This document shows positions 38,921 to 47,450 of a stretch of 64,000 bases of DNA, one piece after another (within the stretch, counting starts at the first letter, position 1; every line of letters starts with the position of its first letter). This stretch comes from Nocardia sp. NRRL S-836 (GTDB lineage Bacteria; Actinomycetota; Actinomycetes; Mycobacteriales; Pseudonocardiaceae), in assembly GCF_001279525.1 (NCBI RefSeq), contig NZ_LGDY01000118.1:9434-73433 (forward strand), read 5' to 3'. A program made the translations under genes and the position numbers. The notes beneath the pieces are model-generated. The model had not been told where the DNA came from and did no database searches. It saw only the letters and a program-made list of their open reading frames with translations.

Positions 38921-38940
38921 GGCCGAGCCGGAGGAGTCGC

Positions 38941-40080
38941 CTACTTGGCGGCGGACTTCTCCTTCCACTGGGCCCACGGGATCTGCCAGTCGTACCAGTC
39001 GAACTGCGCCGGCAGCGTCGTGATCGACCCGGTCACCTCGACCGGGTCGCCGACCAGTGCCGAGTCGAAGTACGCCTTGGCGTCGGCCTCCAGCAGGTTC
39101 GCGCAGCCGTGCGAGGTGTTGTTCTTGCCGATGTTGCCGGCGTTGTCGTTGTTCTCGTGGATGAACTCACCGTGGTTCGAGAACCGCACGGCCCACTTCT
39201 TCACGACGTTGGTGTAGCCGTAGCGCGGGTTGTCGAACGAGAACGTCTCGTGCTTCGACATGACGACGAACGTGCCGTTGGGCGTGGTCAGCTCCGGGTC
39301 GGCGTCCTTGCCGAACGACGCCGGGTAGGCGGCGACCTGCTGGCCGTCGCGCAGCACCACGAGCTGGTGCGTCGGGTTGTCGATCTTCACGACCTGGTTG
39401 CGGCCGACGGTGAAGTCCGAGGTCACGTCGGCCTTGCCGAACGCGCCGCCGCCGTAGTTGACGCCGTAGAGCTTGGCCTCGACCTTGACCTGCGTGTTCG
39501 CCGGCCAGTACTTCTCGGGCCGGTAGTGCACCTCCTGGGCGTTCAGCCACGCCCACGAGCCCTGCACGTTCGCCGAGTTCGTGACCTTCAGCGCCTTCTC
39601 GACGGTCGCCTTGTCCTGCACCGGCGCCTCGAACTTGACCATGACCGGCGCCGCGACGCCGACGGTCTGGTTGTCGCCTGGCCACAGCGTCGCGCGGGTC
39701 TGCGTGCCCGGCGCCACCGTGGTGAAGGAGCCCTTGAGCTCGACCGGCTTGCCGTCGGTGCCGACCGCCTTGCCGGAGTAGCTGTAGGTCTTGCCGTACC
39801 CGAGGGGCTCGGCGTTGGTCCAGCCCGACCTGTCCTCGGTCAGCGTGCCCTTGACCTCTTTGCCCTCCGGCGACTTCAGCGCCACCGCCTCGATCTTGCC
39901 GTCCACGACCGTCACCTGGACGGGGGACGTGACCTGGACGTCCTTGGTGCCGTCCACGGGGGACACGGTCACCTTGGCGGACGGGAGCGAACTGTCCGGC
40001 TTGGCGGATCCTGCTTCGACGCTCGAACACGCGGACAGCAGCATCAGGCCGGCGAGCAACGCACCAACGGTTCTCTTCAC
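38941..40080 (-). CDS. L,D-transpeptidase lipoprotein with Ig-like domains
   Basis: 379 residues from GTG 40080. The lipoprotein signal MKRTVGALLAGLMLLSAC sets the anchor at Cys18. Two immunoglobulin-like domains follow (about 30-240, with VTSPVQVTVVDGKIEAVALK and ATLWPGDNQTVGVAAPVMVK). The YkuD catalytic domain carries HEN and the catalytic Cys in NTSHGCANL. It forms 3-3 peptidoglycan crosslinks as in LdtMt2. ATGs further upstream would extend across the divergent SDR promoter and are rejected. It is divergent from the SDR gene. Confidence 0.92.
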   Translation of the reverse strand: MKRTVGALLAGLMLLSACSSVEAGSAKPDSSLPSAKVTVSPVDGTKDVQVTSPVQVTVVDGKIEAVALKSPEGKEVKGTLTEDRSGWTNAEPLGYGKTYSYSGKAVGTDGKPVELKGSFTTVAPGTQTRATLWPGDNQTVGVAAPVMVKFEAPVQDKATVEKALKVTNSANVQGSWAWLNAQEVHYRPEKYWPANTQVKVEAKLYGVNYGGGAFGKADVTSDFTVGRNQVVKIDNPTHQLVVLRDGQQVAAYPASFGKDADPELTTPNGTFVVMSKHETFSFDNPRYGYTNVVKKWAVRFSNHGEFIHENNDNAGNIGKNNTSHGCANLLEADAKAYFDSALVGDPVEVTGSITTLPAQFDWYDWQIPWAQWKEKSAAK

Positions 40081-40171
40081 GGTTCTGACCTCCACAAAGC
40101 AGGACGTCCAGCACGACCGCCTGGTGCGAGTGATGTCAGTCACACCGGTGTCGGCGCCTACGATCGGGATC

Positions 40172-40906
40172 GTGAATCGACCTGTCGCAGTAGTGACCGG
40201 AGCGAGCGCGGGCATCGGCGAGGCCACCGCGCGGCGGCTTGCCGCCGAGGGGTTCCACGTCGTGCTCGGCGCACGTCGTCTGGACCGTCTCCACGTTATC
40301 GCGAAAGAGATCGAGGGGACCGCGATCGAGCTGGACGTCACGGACGCCCCCTCGGTCGCGGCGTTCGCCGAGCAGGTGCCCGAGGCGAACGTGCTCGTGA
40401 ACAACGCGGGTGGTGCGCGCGGTCTCTCCACCGTCGCCGAGGGGGATCCGGAGGAGTGGCGGTGGATGTGGGAGTCGAACGTGCTCGGCACGTTGCTCGT
40501 CACCAAGGCGTTCATCCCCAAGCTGATCGCGTCCGGTGACGGCCACATCGTGTCCGTGACGTCCGTCGCAGCACGTGACGCTTATGACAACGGCTCCGGC
40601 TACACGAGCGCCAAGCACGCGCAGTCGGCGCTGCACCGGACGTTGCGCGGCGAGCTGCTCGGGCAGCCGGTGCGGGTGACGGAGGTCCTGCCGGGCATGG
40701 TCGAGACCGACTTCTCCGCCAACCGGTTCGGCGGCGACACCGAGCGCGCGGCCAAGGTCTACCAGGGGCTCACGCCGCTGACGGCGGACGACGTGGCGGA
40801 CGTGATCGCGTTCGCCGTCACCCGGCCGTCGCACGTGAACCTCGACGAGATCGTGCTCAAGCCGCGTGCGCAAGCGTCCGCGACGCGGGTGCACCGGGAC
40901 CAGTAG
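40172..40906 (+). CDS. Short-chain dehydrogenase/reductase (classical SDR)
   Basis: 244 residues from GTG 40172. AVVTGASAGIGEATARRLAA is the cofactor loop; LVNNAGGARG is the NNAG motif. Ser and YTSAK (YxxxK) are the catalytic residues, near 140-157. The RTLRGELLGQPVRVTEVLPG segment is typical of the SDR/YdfG group. It is divergent from the L,D-transpeptidase and followed by a perfect hairpin. Substrate unknown. Confidence 0.9.
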   Translation: MNRPVAVVTGASAGIGEATARRLAAEGFHVVLGARRLDRLHVIAKEIEGTAIELDVTDAPSVAAFAEQVPEANVLVNNAGGARGLSTVAEGDPEEWRWMWESNVLGTLLVTKAFIPKLIASGDGHIVSVTSVAARDAYDNGSGYTSAKHAQSALHRTLRGELLGQPVRVTEVLPGMVETDFSANRFGGDTERAAKVYQGLTPLTADDVADVIAFAVTRPSHVNLDEIVLKPRAQASATRVHRDQ

Positions 40907-40912
40907 CGTGGA

Positions 40913-40942
40913 TCTCCTGCGGAGCAGCGGCTCCGCAGGAGA
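40913..40942 (+). terminator. Terminator after the SDR gene
   Basis: TCTCCTGCGGAGC (40913-40925) and GCTCCGCAGGAGA (40930-40942) form a perfect 13-bp stem with AGCG as its loop, seven bases past the SDR stop. Confidence 0.8.
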
Positions 40943-40960
40943 AACCGCCTGGGGGCAAAC

Positions 40961-41119
40961 ATGATCAAGAAGCTGGCGGCCGCCGTCGCGGCCACCGCGG
41001 TGCTGGCGCTCGCGTTCGTCCCGGCCGCGGCCGGCTCGCAGGACTGCGGCATCCCGCAGGCCAACCCCGGCTGCGCGGACCCGGGGTCCGTCGCGCAGGT
41101 GCTGCCGCAGGACCGCTGA
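40961..41119 (+). CDS. 52-residue secreted peptide with two or more Cys residues
   Basis: ATG 40961 (GGGGG five to nine bases before) to TGA 41119 encodes MIKKLAAAVAATAVLALAFV then PAAAGSQDCGIPQANPGCAD and PGSVAQVLPQDR. A classical signal peptide with a positive start, hydrophobic core and AAA cleavage site leaves a mature peptide of about 28 residues with two Cys and several Pro. It stands alone, bracketed by terminators, and is convergent with the protease-fold gene three bases away. I know of no family for it. GC-rich third positions support it as coding. Confidence 0.6.
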   Translation: MIKKLAAAVAATAVLALAFVPAAAGSQDCGIPQANPGCADPGSVAQVLPQDR

Positions 41120-41122
41120 CGG

Positions 41123-42130
41123 CTACTGGCCCTTCCGCGACTCCGGCACGCCGGGGGTGAGCAGCTCCACGTCCAGCTGACGCAGGACGGGCTCGATCGG
41201 GTTGGCGAACCCGACCGGGCCCGTTCCGCCGACGTAGAGCCCGACGACCCGGTTGTCGGCGTCGACGAGCACCGCGCCCGAGTCGCCGTGGTCACCGAAC
41301 CGCTCGGCCGAGTAGACCCTGATCTGGTCCCGCAACGTCCGCACGCCGATCCCGTCGCCGAAGTCCAGCCGCAGCGTCGCGTCCACCGACGTGATCACGC
41401 CGTACGTCAGACCCGTTGTGCGGCCTCGTTTGCGCACCGACGACCCCACCACGGCGGCCGCGGTCCCGGTGAGCGCGCCGACGTCGAGCACCTCCGGGCG
41501 GAACGGCCGGGCGCCCATCCGCAGGCCCGCCGCCGACACCGAGCCGGCCAGCGCGGCCCGGTCGAGCACCGCCACCTGGTCGGCGCCGGGCACGCCACCG
41601 TCCACCCTGGACGGGTGCAGGAACTCGTCGCCCACCGACCACGAGTCGTCCACGCAGCCGACGTGGAACGTGGTGAGCCCCAGCACCTCGCGGTCGGAGC
41701 GGGTCACCACGAACGCGCCCAGCGTGCCGACGATCACGTACTCGCCCGCGACCGGCACGTCCGGCGGCACCACCCTGACCGCGCGGGCCGGGCCGATGCT
41801 CAGACCGCCGCGCAGCACCGGATGCCGTTCCGCCACACCGGGTTCGCCCAGGACCTCCGAGGACCGCGACAGCCGTGCGCGGTGCAGCAGGACCGTCTCC
41901 GCGACCACGTCCGTCGGCACGCCGCCGACCTCGGGCGGGATCTGGTGCGGGTGCTCGGGTCCCTTGGTGCACACGTACACCACGATCGCGGCCCGGCCGG
42001 TGGGCCGGCCGCCGGTGTACTTCTCGCCGATGTCGACGCCGATGACGCCGGGCCGGGCGAGGAACTCGTCCTCGACCATCCGCTTGACCGGCCGGATGAC
42101 CTCTCGCGCGTGCTCGTCGAGGTAGCTCAT
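41123..42130 (-). CDS. Trypsin-fold (S1-like) serine protease without signal peptide
   Basis: 335 residues. A 90-residue lead domain (EVIRPVKRMVEDEFLARPGV) precedes a chymotrypsin-like fold with catalytic Ser in GDHGDSGAVLVD. A candidate His is in LTTFHVGC and an Asp in GADQVAVLDR. VGLYVGGTGPVGFANPIEPV closes the domain. There is no export signal, so it may act inside the cell, or be inactive or self-assembling. Its stop lies three bases from the stop of the secreted peptide gene. Confidence 0.7.
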   Translation of the reverse strand: MSYLDEHAREVIRPVKRMVEDEFLARPGVIGVDIGEKYTGGRPTGRAAIVVYVCTKGPEHPHQIPPEVGGVPTDVVAETVLLHRARLSRSSEVLGEPGVAERHPVLRGGLSIGPARAVRVVPPDVPVAGEYVIVGTLGAFVVTRSDREVLGLTTFHVGCVDDSWSVGDEFLHPSRVDGGVPGADQVAVLDRAALAGSVSAAGLRMGARPFRPEVLDVGALTGTAAAVVGSSVRKRGRTTGLTYGVITSVDATLRLDFGDGIGVRTLRDQIRVYSAERFGDHGDSGAVLVDADNRVVGLYVGGTGPVGFANPIEPVLRQLDVELLTPGVPESRKGQ

Positions 42131-42206
42131 GGCAACCTCCGTTCCACCCCTACGTCAATGAAACACGCGACGTAGCGAATCGTCACACGGAGTCACCCGG
42201 ACGGCC

Positions 42207-43280
42207 TCAGAGATGGACGCCCACGAAGACCGGTTCGGGGTGCAGCTCCACCCCGAACGCCGCCCGCACGCCGTCGCGCACCTCGCGCGCCAGGTCGAGC
42301 AGGTCCTCGGTCGAGGCCCCGCCGCGGTTGGTCAGCGCCAGCGTGTGCTTGCTCGACAACGCCACGCGGCCGCCGGGACCCTGGTGCCCCCTGCGGAACC
42401 CGGCACGTTCGATCAGCCACGCGGCGGAGAGCTTCCTGAAGCCGTTGCCCGCCGGGTAGGCCGGCACGTCGACGTCGCTGCCGAGGCGCTCGGCGACGCG
42501 GATCAGCACACCGCTCAGCGTCGCGTCGTCGAGGACCGGGTTGGTGAAGAACGAGCCCGCGCTCCACGTGTCGTGGTCGGCCGGGTCGAGCACCATGCCC
42601 TTGCCGCGGCGCAGTTCCAGCACGGCCTTGCGGGCCTCGTCGGCCGGCACGCGATCACCTTGCGCCACACCGAGAACGCGCGCGAGCTCGGCGTAGCGGA
42701 TCGGCGCGGACATGCCGCCCGCGGTCAGCGAGAACCGGGTCCGCAGCACGACCGCCTGATCGGTGTTCTTCAGCACGCTGGTGCGGTAGTCGAGGCCGAG
42801 CTTGGCCGCGGGCACCTGGTGCACCTTGCCGCTGCGCCGGTCCAGCAGGTCGACCGACTGCAGCACCTGGGCGATCTCGACGCCGTACGCGCCGACGTTC
42901 TGCACGGGCGTGGCGCCGTTGGAACCGGGGATGCCGGACAGGCACTCGAGTCCGCCGAGGCCCTGCGCGACCGCCTCCGCGACGACGGCGTCCCACTCCT
43001 CGCCCGCCTCGACGGTGAACTGGACGATGCCGCCGCCCAGCGGGTCGAGCCGGAAACCCTTGGTGCCGACCTGCACGACGGTGCCGTCGAAGCCGGAGTC
43101 GGCGATCACGACGTTGGACCCGCCACCGAGCACGAGGACCTTCTCGTCGGCGGCGGCGTCGGCTGTCCGCACGGCTTCGACCAGCTCTGCCGCGGTCGTG
43201 GCGTGGACGAACCGCGCGGCCGGTCCACCGAGTCGGAGCGTGGTGCGCTCGGCCAGAGGCACGGACTGCGTGGTGGTCAC
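42207..43280 (-). CDS. murB: UDP-N-acetylenolpyruvoylglucosamine reductase
   Basis: 357 residues from GTG 43280. NADPH/FAD enzyme making UDP-MurNAc for peptidoglycan. The FAD-binding region ADEKVLVLGGGSNVVIADSG is followed by GGLECLSGIPGSNGATPVQN and VGAYGVEI. The catalytic segment DPADHDTWSAGSFFTNPVLD (catalytic Ser) and C-terminal KHTLALTNRGGAST are present. It is divergent from the DUF2505 gene, with 25 bases in between. Start choice follows the VTTTQSVPLAERTTLRLGG family N-terminus. Confidence 0.94.
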   Translation of the reverse strand: MTTTQSVPLAERTTLRLGGPAARFVHATTAAELVEAVRTADAAADEKVLVLGGGSNVVIADSGFDGTVVQVGTKGFRLDPLGGGIVQFTVEAGEEWDAVVAEAVAQGLGGLECLSGIPGSNGATPVQNVGAYGVEIAQVLQSVDLLDRRSGKVHQVPAAKLGLDYRTSVLKNTDQAVVLRTRFSLTAGGMSAPIRYAELARVLGVAQGDRVPADEARKAVLELRRGKGMVLDPADHDTWSAGSFFTNPVLDDATLSGVLIRVAERLGSDVDVPAYPAGNGFRKLSAAWLIERAGFRRGHQGPGGRVALSSKHTLALTNRGGASTEDLLDLAREVRDGVRAAFGVELHPEPVFVGVHL

Positions 43281-43305
43281 GGACGTCAACGGTAGCCTCC
43301 GCGAC

Positions 43306-43794
43306 ATGGCACGCCGCATCGAGCACCACACCACGTCACCCCATTCGGCGGAGAAGGTCTTCGGCGCGTTGGTCGACGAGACCTACCTGCGCGACCGGCT
43401 GGCCGCCATCGGCGGCGCGAACGCCGAGCTGCTCTCGTTCACCTCGGTCGACGGCAAGACGTCCTACCAGCTCAGGCAGGGTGTGCCCGCGGAGCACCTG
43501 CCGTCGATGGCCAGGGCGGCGCTGGGGGGCGACCTGGTGATCCAGCGGACCGAGAACTGGGCCGCGGGTGCCGGCACGTCCGAGGTGACGATCAACGGCG
43601 TACCCGGCCGGCTCGACGGCGCGTTCACCATCACGGACAACGGATCGGGCTCGAAGCTCACCCTGACGGGCGAGGTCAAGGTCGGCATCCCGCTCATGGG
43701 CGGCAAGATCGAGAAGATGATCGTCGAGCAGGTCGCGGTGCTGCTCGACAAGGAGAGCGAGTTCACGTCGGAATGGCTCGCAAACCGCGGCTAG
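43306..43794 (+). CDS. DUF2505 (START/SRPBCC-like) protein
   Basis: 162 residues. The fold begins RRIEHHTTSPHSAEKVFGAL, and the later segments LTLTGEVKVGIPLMGGKIEK and MIVEQVAVLLDKESEFTSEW are the DUF2505 signature. Such proteins are helix-grip domains that may hold lipid-like ligands. It is divergent from murB by 25 bases and overlaps the methyltransferase-like gene by 22 bases. Confidence 0.85.
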   Translation: MARRIEHHTTSPHSAEKVFGALVDETYLRDRLAAIGGANAELLSFTSVDGKTSYQLRQGVPAEHLPSMARAALGGDLVIQRTENWAAGAGTSEVTINGVPGRLDGAFTITDNGSGSKLTLTGEVKVGIPLMGGKIEKMIVEQVAVLLDKESEFTSEWLANRG

Positions 43795-44579
43795 CGGCCG
43801 GCCGGGCCCGCGCGCTCGGCCTGCCCACGCGCGGCACGACGAACCCGAACCGCCTGCGCAGGGTCGACCGGTGGACGACCGGCACCCTGGCGGAGTTCCT
43901 GCGGGAGGCGGCCGACCCGCTGGTGGTCGACCTCGGGTACGGCGCGACGCCGATCACCACCGTCGAGCTGGCCACCCGGCTGCGGGTGGTGCGGCCGGAC
44001 GTGCGCGTGCTCGGGCTGGAGATCGACCAGGACCGGGTCGACGCGGGCAAGGCCGTCGCCGATCCCCCGTTCCTCGACTTCCGGCGCGGCGGGTTCGAGC
44101 TCGCCGGTGCGCGGCCGGTGCTGTTGCGCGCGTTCAACGTGCTGCGCCAGTACACCGAGCAGCAGGCGTTCGAGGCGTGGGACACGATGCTGTCCCGGAT
44201 GGCGCCCGGCGGCCTGGTCGTCGAGGGCACGTGTGACGAGATCGGCCGCCGCTGCACGTGGGTGACCTTGAACGCCGACGGTCCGCAGACGTTCACGCTG
44301 GCGTGCAAGCCGTCCGGCATCGAGGTGCCGTCCGACCTCGCCGAACGGCTGCCCAAGGCGCTGATCCACAAGAACGTGCCCGGCGAACGCGTCCACGCGC
44401 TGCTGGCCGAGCTGGACGCGTGCTGGGCGACGGCGGCGCCGTTCGCGCCGTTCGGGCCCCGTGCGCGGTGGGTCGAGTCGGCGCGGCTGCTGGCCGAGCG
44501 CGGGTGGCCGGTGCTGGACGACCGGAAGCGCTGGCGGCTCGGGGAAATCTCGCTCGAATGGGCCGCCGTGGCACCCTAG
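43773..44579 (+). CDS. SAM-dependent methyltransferase-like protein
   Basis: 268 residues. An Arg/Ala-rich N-terminus leads into a class I methyltransferase fold: LVVDLGYGATPITTVELATR takes the place of motif I. RVLGLEIDQDRVDAG is motif II, and FNVLRQYTEQQAFEAWDTML follows. The lack of a clear DxGxGxG pattern leaves substrate and activity uncertain. It overlaps DUF2505 and is followed one base after its stop by the next gene, a probable operon. Confidence 0.75.
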   Translation: MARKPRLAAGRARALGLPTRGTTNPNRLRRVDRWTTGTLAEFLREAADPLVVDLGYGATPITTVELATRLRVVRPDVRVLGLEIDQDRVDAGKAVADPPFLDFRRGGFELAGARPVLLRAFNVLRQYTEQQAFEAWDTMLSRMAPGGLVVEGTCDEIGRRCTWVTLNADGPQTFTLACKPSGIEVPSDLAERLPKALIHKNVPGERVHALLAELDACWATAAPFAPFGPRARWVESARLLAERGWPVLDDRKRWRLGEISLEWAAVAP

Positions 44580-44580
44580 G

Positions 44581-45324
44581 GTGGACCACGTGGACTTCGT
44601 CGCGGAGATCGAGAAGCAGGCCGCCGGGTTGCGTGCCGCCGCGCTTGCGGCCGGCCCCACCGCCCCGGTGCCGACCTGTCCGAAGTGGACGGTGCACGAC
44701 CTGGTGTGGCACCAGTCGAGCATCCACGCCTGGGCCGCGGAGGCGCTGGTGACGCCGCCGTCGGCGCACCCGCCGCGGCCGGACGAGATGCCGGAGTCCG
44801 GCGGCCCGGCCAAGTGGGACGACCTGCTGGTGTGGTGGGACGAGAAGCTCGCGGTGCTGCTCGACCGGCTGCGCACGACGCCGCCGGACACTCCCGCGTG
44901 GACGTTCGGCGACGACAAGACCGCGTCGTTCTGGGCCCGGCGCCAGGCGCACGAGACGTCGATCCACCACCTCGACGCGCTGCACGCCCGCGGTGACGTG
45001 CCGTCCCTGCTGTTCTCGCCCGAGTTCGCCGCCGACGGCGTCGACGAGTACTTCACCCTGATGCTCCCCCGCGCGGTCCGGCGCGTACCGGTCGAGGTCG
45101 AGGGCACGATCCTCTTCCACGCGGCGGACGCGGGCCGCACGTGGGAGGTGCGCCTCACGCCCGGTGAGCCGGTCGTCGTCGGGCCGCCGCAGGACGCGGC
45201 CATCCACGAGGACGCCACCGTGGCCGGCACGGCCGACGCCGTCTACCGCGCGGTGTGGGGCCGCCCCGGTCACGCGATCGTGTCCGGCGACCAGGCGCTG
45301 TTGGACGGTTTGCGCAGGCCGTGA
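44581..45324 (+). CDS. Maleylpyruvate-isomerase-type mycothiol-dependent enzyme (DinB-like)
   Basis: 247 residues. The metal-binding DinB-like four-helix bundle shows CPKWTVHDLVWHQSSIHAWA (first His ligand) and ARRQAHETSIHHLDALHARG (HxxxH ligands). A C-terminal alpha/beta domain (RAVRRVPVEVEGTILFHAAD) follows. Family members use mycothiol as a cofactor, consistent with mshA in the window. GTG 44581 is used; GTG 44590, with AGGGTGG five bases upstream, is equally likely. Confidence 0.83.
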   Translation: MDHVDFVAEIEKQAAGLRAAALAAGPTAPVPTCPKWTVHDLVWHQSSIHAWAAEALVTPPSAHPPRPDEMPESGGPAKWDDLLVWWDEKLAVLLDRLRTTPPDTPAWTFGDDKTASFWARRQAHETSIHHLDALHARGDVPSLLFSPEFAADGVDEYFTLMLPRAVRRVPVEVEGTILFHAADAGRTWEVRLTPGEPVVVGPPQDAAIHEDATVAGTADAVYRAVWGRPGHAIVSGDQALLDGLRRP

Positions 45325-45337
45325 ATACTTCTGCGGC

Positions 45338-46213
45338 GTGTCATCGCCAGAGCGTCGCTATGTGATCACCTTCGGCTGCCCGGACCGCACCGGCATCATC
45401 GCGCGGATCTCCACGTTCCTCGCGGAGAACGGCGGCTGGATCGTCGAGGCCGCGTACCACACCGACCCGGAGACGGGCTGGTTCTTCACGCGCCAGGAGG
45501 TCCGGGCGGACTCGCTGCCCTTCGACGCCGCCGAGCTGCGCACCCGGTTCGCGGGCGTGGCGGCGTCGCTGGGCGCGCAGTCGACGTGGACGGTGACCGA
45601 CACCGGTGAGCGCAAGCGCGTGGTGATCCTCGTGTCGAAGGAGGGCCACTGCCTGTACGACCTGCTGGCCCGCGTGTCGACCGGCGAGCTCGACGTCCAG
45701 GTCGCCGCAGTGATCGGCAACCACCCCGAGCTGGGCCACATCACGCGCGCGCACGGCATCCCGTTCCACCACGTGCCGTTCCCCGCCAACGACCCCGAGG
45801 GCAAGCAGGCCGCGTTCGCCCAGCTGCGCCGGCTGGTCGACCAGCACGACCCGCACGCCGTGGTGCTGGCGCGCTTCATGCAGATCCTGCCGCCCGAGCT
45901 GTGCGCGCACTGGTCCGGCCGCACGATCAACATCCACCACAGCTTCCTGCCGTCGTTCATCGGCGCCCGGCCCTACCACCAGGCGCACCGGCGCGGCGTG
46001 AAGCTGGTCGGGGCCACGTGCCACTACGTGACGGCCGACCTCGACGCGGGGCCGATCATCGAGCAGGACGTGCTGCGTGTGCACCACGGCGACTCGGTGG
46101 CGGACATGGTGCGCAAGGGGCGGGACATCGAGAAGGTCGTGCTGGCCCGCGGGCTCCGGTGGCACCTGGAGGACCGCGTGCTGGTGCACGGCAACCAGAC
46201 GGTGATCTTCTAG
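45338..46213 (+). CDS. purU: Formyltetrahydrofolate deformylase
   Basis: 291 residues from GTG 45338. It hydrolyses 10-formyl-THF to formate and THF, balancing one-carbon pools and feeding purine synthesis. An N-terminal ACT domain (YVITFGCPDRTGIIARISTF) is joined to the formyltransferase fold: VLVSKEGHCLYDLLARVSTG, HGIPFHHVPF, VVLARFMQILPPELC and the catalytic NIHHSFLPSFIGA. GATCHYVTADLDAGPIIEQD completes the site. Full length. It lies 13 bases after the preceding gene. Confidence 0.95.
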   Translation: MSSPERRYVITFGCPDRTGIIARISTFLAENGGWIVEAAYHTDPETGWFFTRQEVRADSLPFDAAELRTRFAGVAASLGAQSTWTVTDTGERKRVVILVSKEGHCLYDLLARVSTGELDVQVAAVIGNHPELGHITRAHGIPFHHVPFPANDPEGKQAAFAQLRRLVDQHDPHAVVLARFMQILPPELCAHWSGRTINIHHSFLPSFIGARPYHQAHRRGVKLVGATCHYVTADLDAGPIIEQDVLRVHHGDSVADMVRKGRDIEKVVLARGLRWHLEDRVLVHGNQTVIF

Positions 46214-46221
46214 CCCGCCCC

Positions 46222-46310
46222 CGCTCAGATCCTGTCGGGCAGCTCCCGGTCCGCGTCTCGTCCAGGACCAGCAACGACCCGTGCTCGCGGCACACGCCGC
46301 GCACGTGGCG
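46222..46310 (-). pseudogene. Fragment resembling a class III aminotransferase
   Basis: The minus-strand frame in the 169-base gap after purU reads VRGVCREHGSLLVLDETRTG then SCPTGSERGRA, with GC-rich third positions. This is close to the PLP-aldehyde-anchoring CxxHGxLLIxDEVxTGxGRTG block of class III aminotransferases. There is no complete gene around it, so it looks like a relic of a deleted gene. The match is short, so chance is not excluded. Confidence 0.4.
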
Positions 46311-46382
46311 AGCGGACCTGGTTCCCACCACTCGTTCGGATTGGGCGCCACTCCGGTTCGCACGAGGCATAGGCTTTTTCCC

Positions 46383-47450
46383 GTGCGGACCGAAATCACC
46401 GACCTACACCAGCTGCGGGCAGAGCCTGACCTGCGCAAAGCCGTCATCATCGGGCTGGACCTCTCGCGCGAGGACGTGCGCGTGCCGCTGGACGGTGCGC
46501 TGCTGCTCGGCTGCACGCTCAGCGAGACGATGCAGCGCAGGGCGGAGGCCGCGGGCGCGTTGATCTTCCCGGTGGTCCCGGACCTGCCCTACGAGGTGTA
46601 CCGCACGAAGCTGTACACGCCGGCCGAGCTGTTCGCGGGCTTCGACCCGGCCGACCCGAGGAGCTACTCCGACACCCCGGACGCGGTGATCTACCGGCAC
46701 AGCCGCCGGCAGGGCCACCAACCCGACCCGTTGCACGCGCTGACCGAACGCCTGCACGACCACTCGATCACCGAGGCGCTCGACGAGACGCTGAGCGGGC
46801 AGCCGGTCGCGGTCATGGGCGGCCACGCGCTGGCCCGCGGCACGGACGGCTACCGCAACGCCGTCGAGCTCGGCGCGGCGCTGGGCCGTGCCGGTTTCAC
46901 CGTGCTGACCGGCGGCGGGCCCGGCGCGATGGAGGCCGTGCCGCTCGGCGTGCGCTGCGGTGCCGCGGACCGCGACGTCCTCGACCAGCTGGCGAAGGCG
47001 CCGTCGTTCGGTCACGACGAGGAGTCCATCGGCCGGTGGCTGGCGGCGTTCCCGCAGGTGCCGTCGTTCGAGGTGCCGCGCACGATCGGCATCCCGACCT
47101 GGTTCTACGGCCACGAGCCGCCCAACCCGGCCTGCGAGCTGCACGCCAAGTACTTCGCGAACTCGGTGCGCGAGGAGGGTCTGCTGACCGTCGCGACCGG
47201 CGGCATCGTCTACACGCCGGGCAAGGCGGGCACGGTCCAGGAGGTCTTCCAGGACTTCACCCAGAACTACTACGGCAGCGTCGGCCCGGCCGCGCCCATG
47301 ATCTTCCTGGGCAGGGCGTTCTGGACCGACGAGGTGCCGGCCGCACCGCTCGTGCAGAAGCTCGCGGCCGGTCGCGAGGCCGAGCAGTGGATCCTCGTCA
47401 CCGACGACATCGACGAGGCCGTCGAGCTACTGCTCAAGTACGCGGGCTAG
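46383..47450 (+). CDS. LOG-family-like nucleotide-binding protein
   Basis: 355 residues from GTG 46383. The N-terminal domain (about 1-130; KAVIIGLDLSREDVRVPLDG) precedes a Rossmann fold with VAVMGGHALARGTDGYRNAV and FTVLTGGGPGAMEAV, the first LOG/YvdD loop. The second LOG loop, normally PGGxGTxxE, is TPGKAGTVQEVFQD here, with the Gly pair altered. LOG proteins cleave cytokinin nucleotide phosphates or AMP; the changed loop makes the activity uncertain. It overlaps the convergent YbaK-like gene by 24 bases. Confidence 0.78.
   Translation: MRTEITDLHQLRAEPDLRKAVIIGLDLSREDVRVPLDGALLLGCTLSETMQRRAEAAGALIFPVVPDLPYEVYRTKLYTPAELFAGFDPADPRSYSDTPDAVIYRHSRRQGHQPDPLHALTERLHDHSITEALDETLSGQPVAVMGGHALARGTDGYRNAVELGAALGRAGFTVLTGGGPGAMEAVPLGVRCGAADRDVLDQLAKAPSFGHDEESIGRWLAAFPQVPSFEVPRTIGIPTWFYGHEPPNPACELHAKYFANSVREEGLLTVATGGIVYTPGKAGTVQEVFQDFTQNYYGSVGPAAPMIFLGRAFWTDEVPAAPLVQKLAAGREAEQWILVTDDIDEAVELLLKYAG

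Noticed and set aside
43773..43794. Overlap of the DUF2505 and methyltransferase-like genes as a sign of frameshift.
   Set aside because: Both reading frames are complete with family-like ends; a 22-base overlap is normal in this dense genome.
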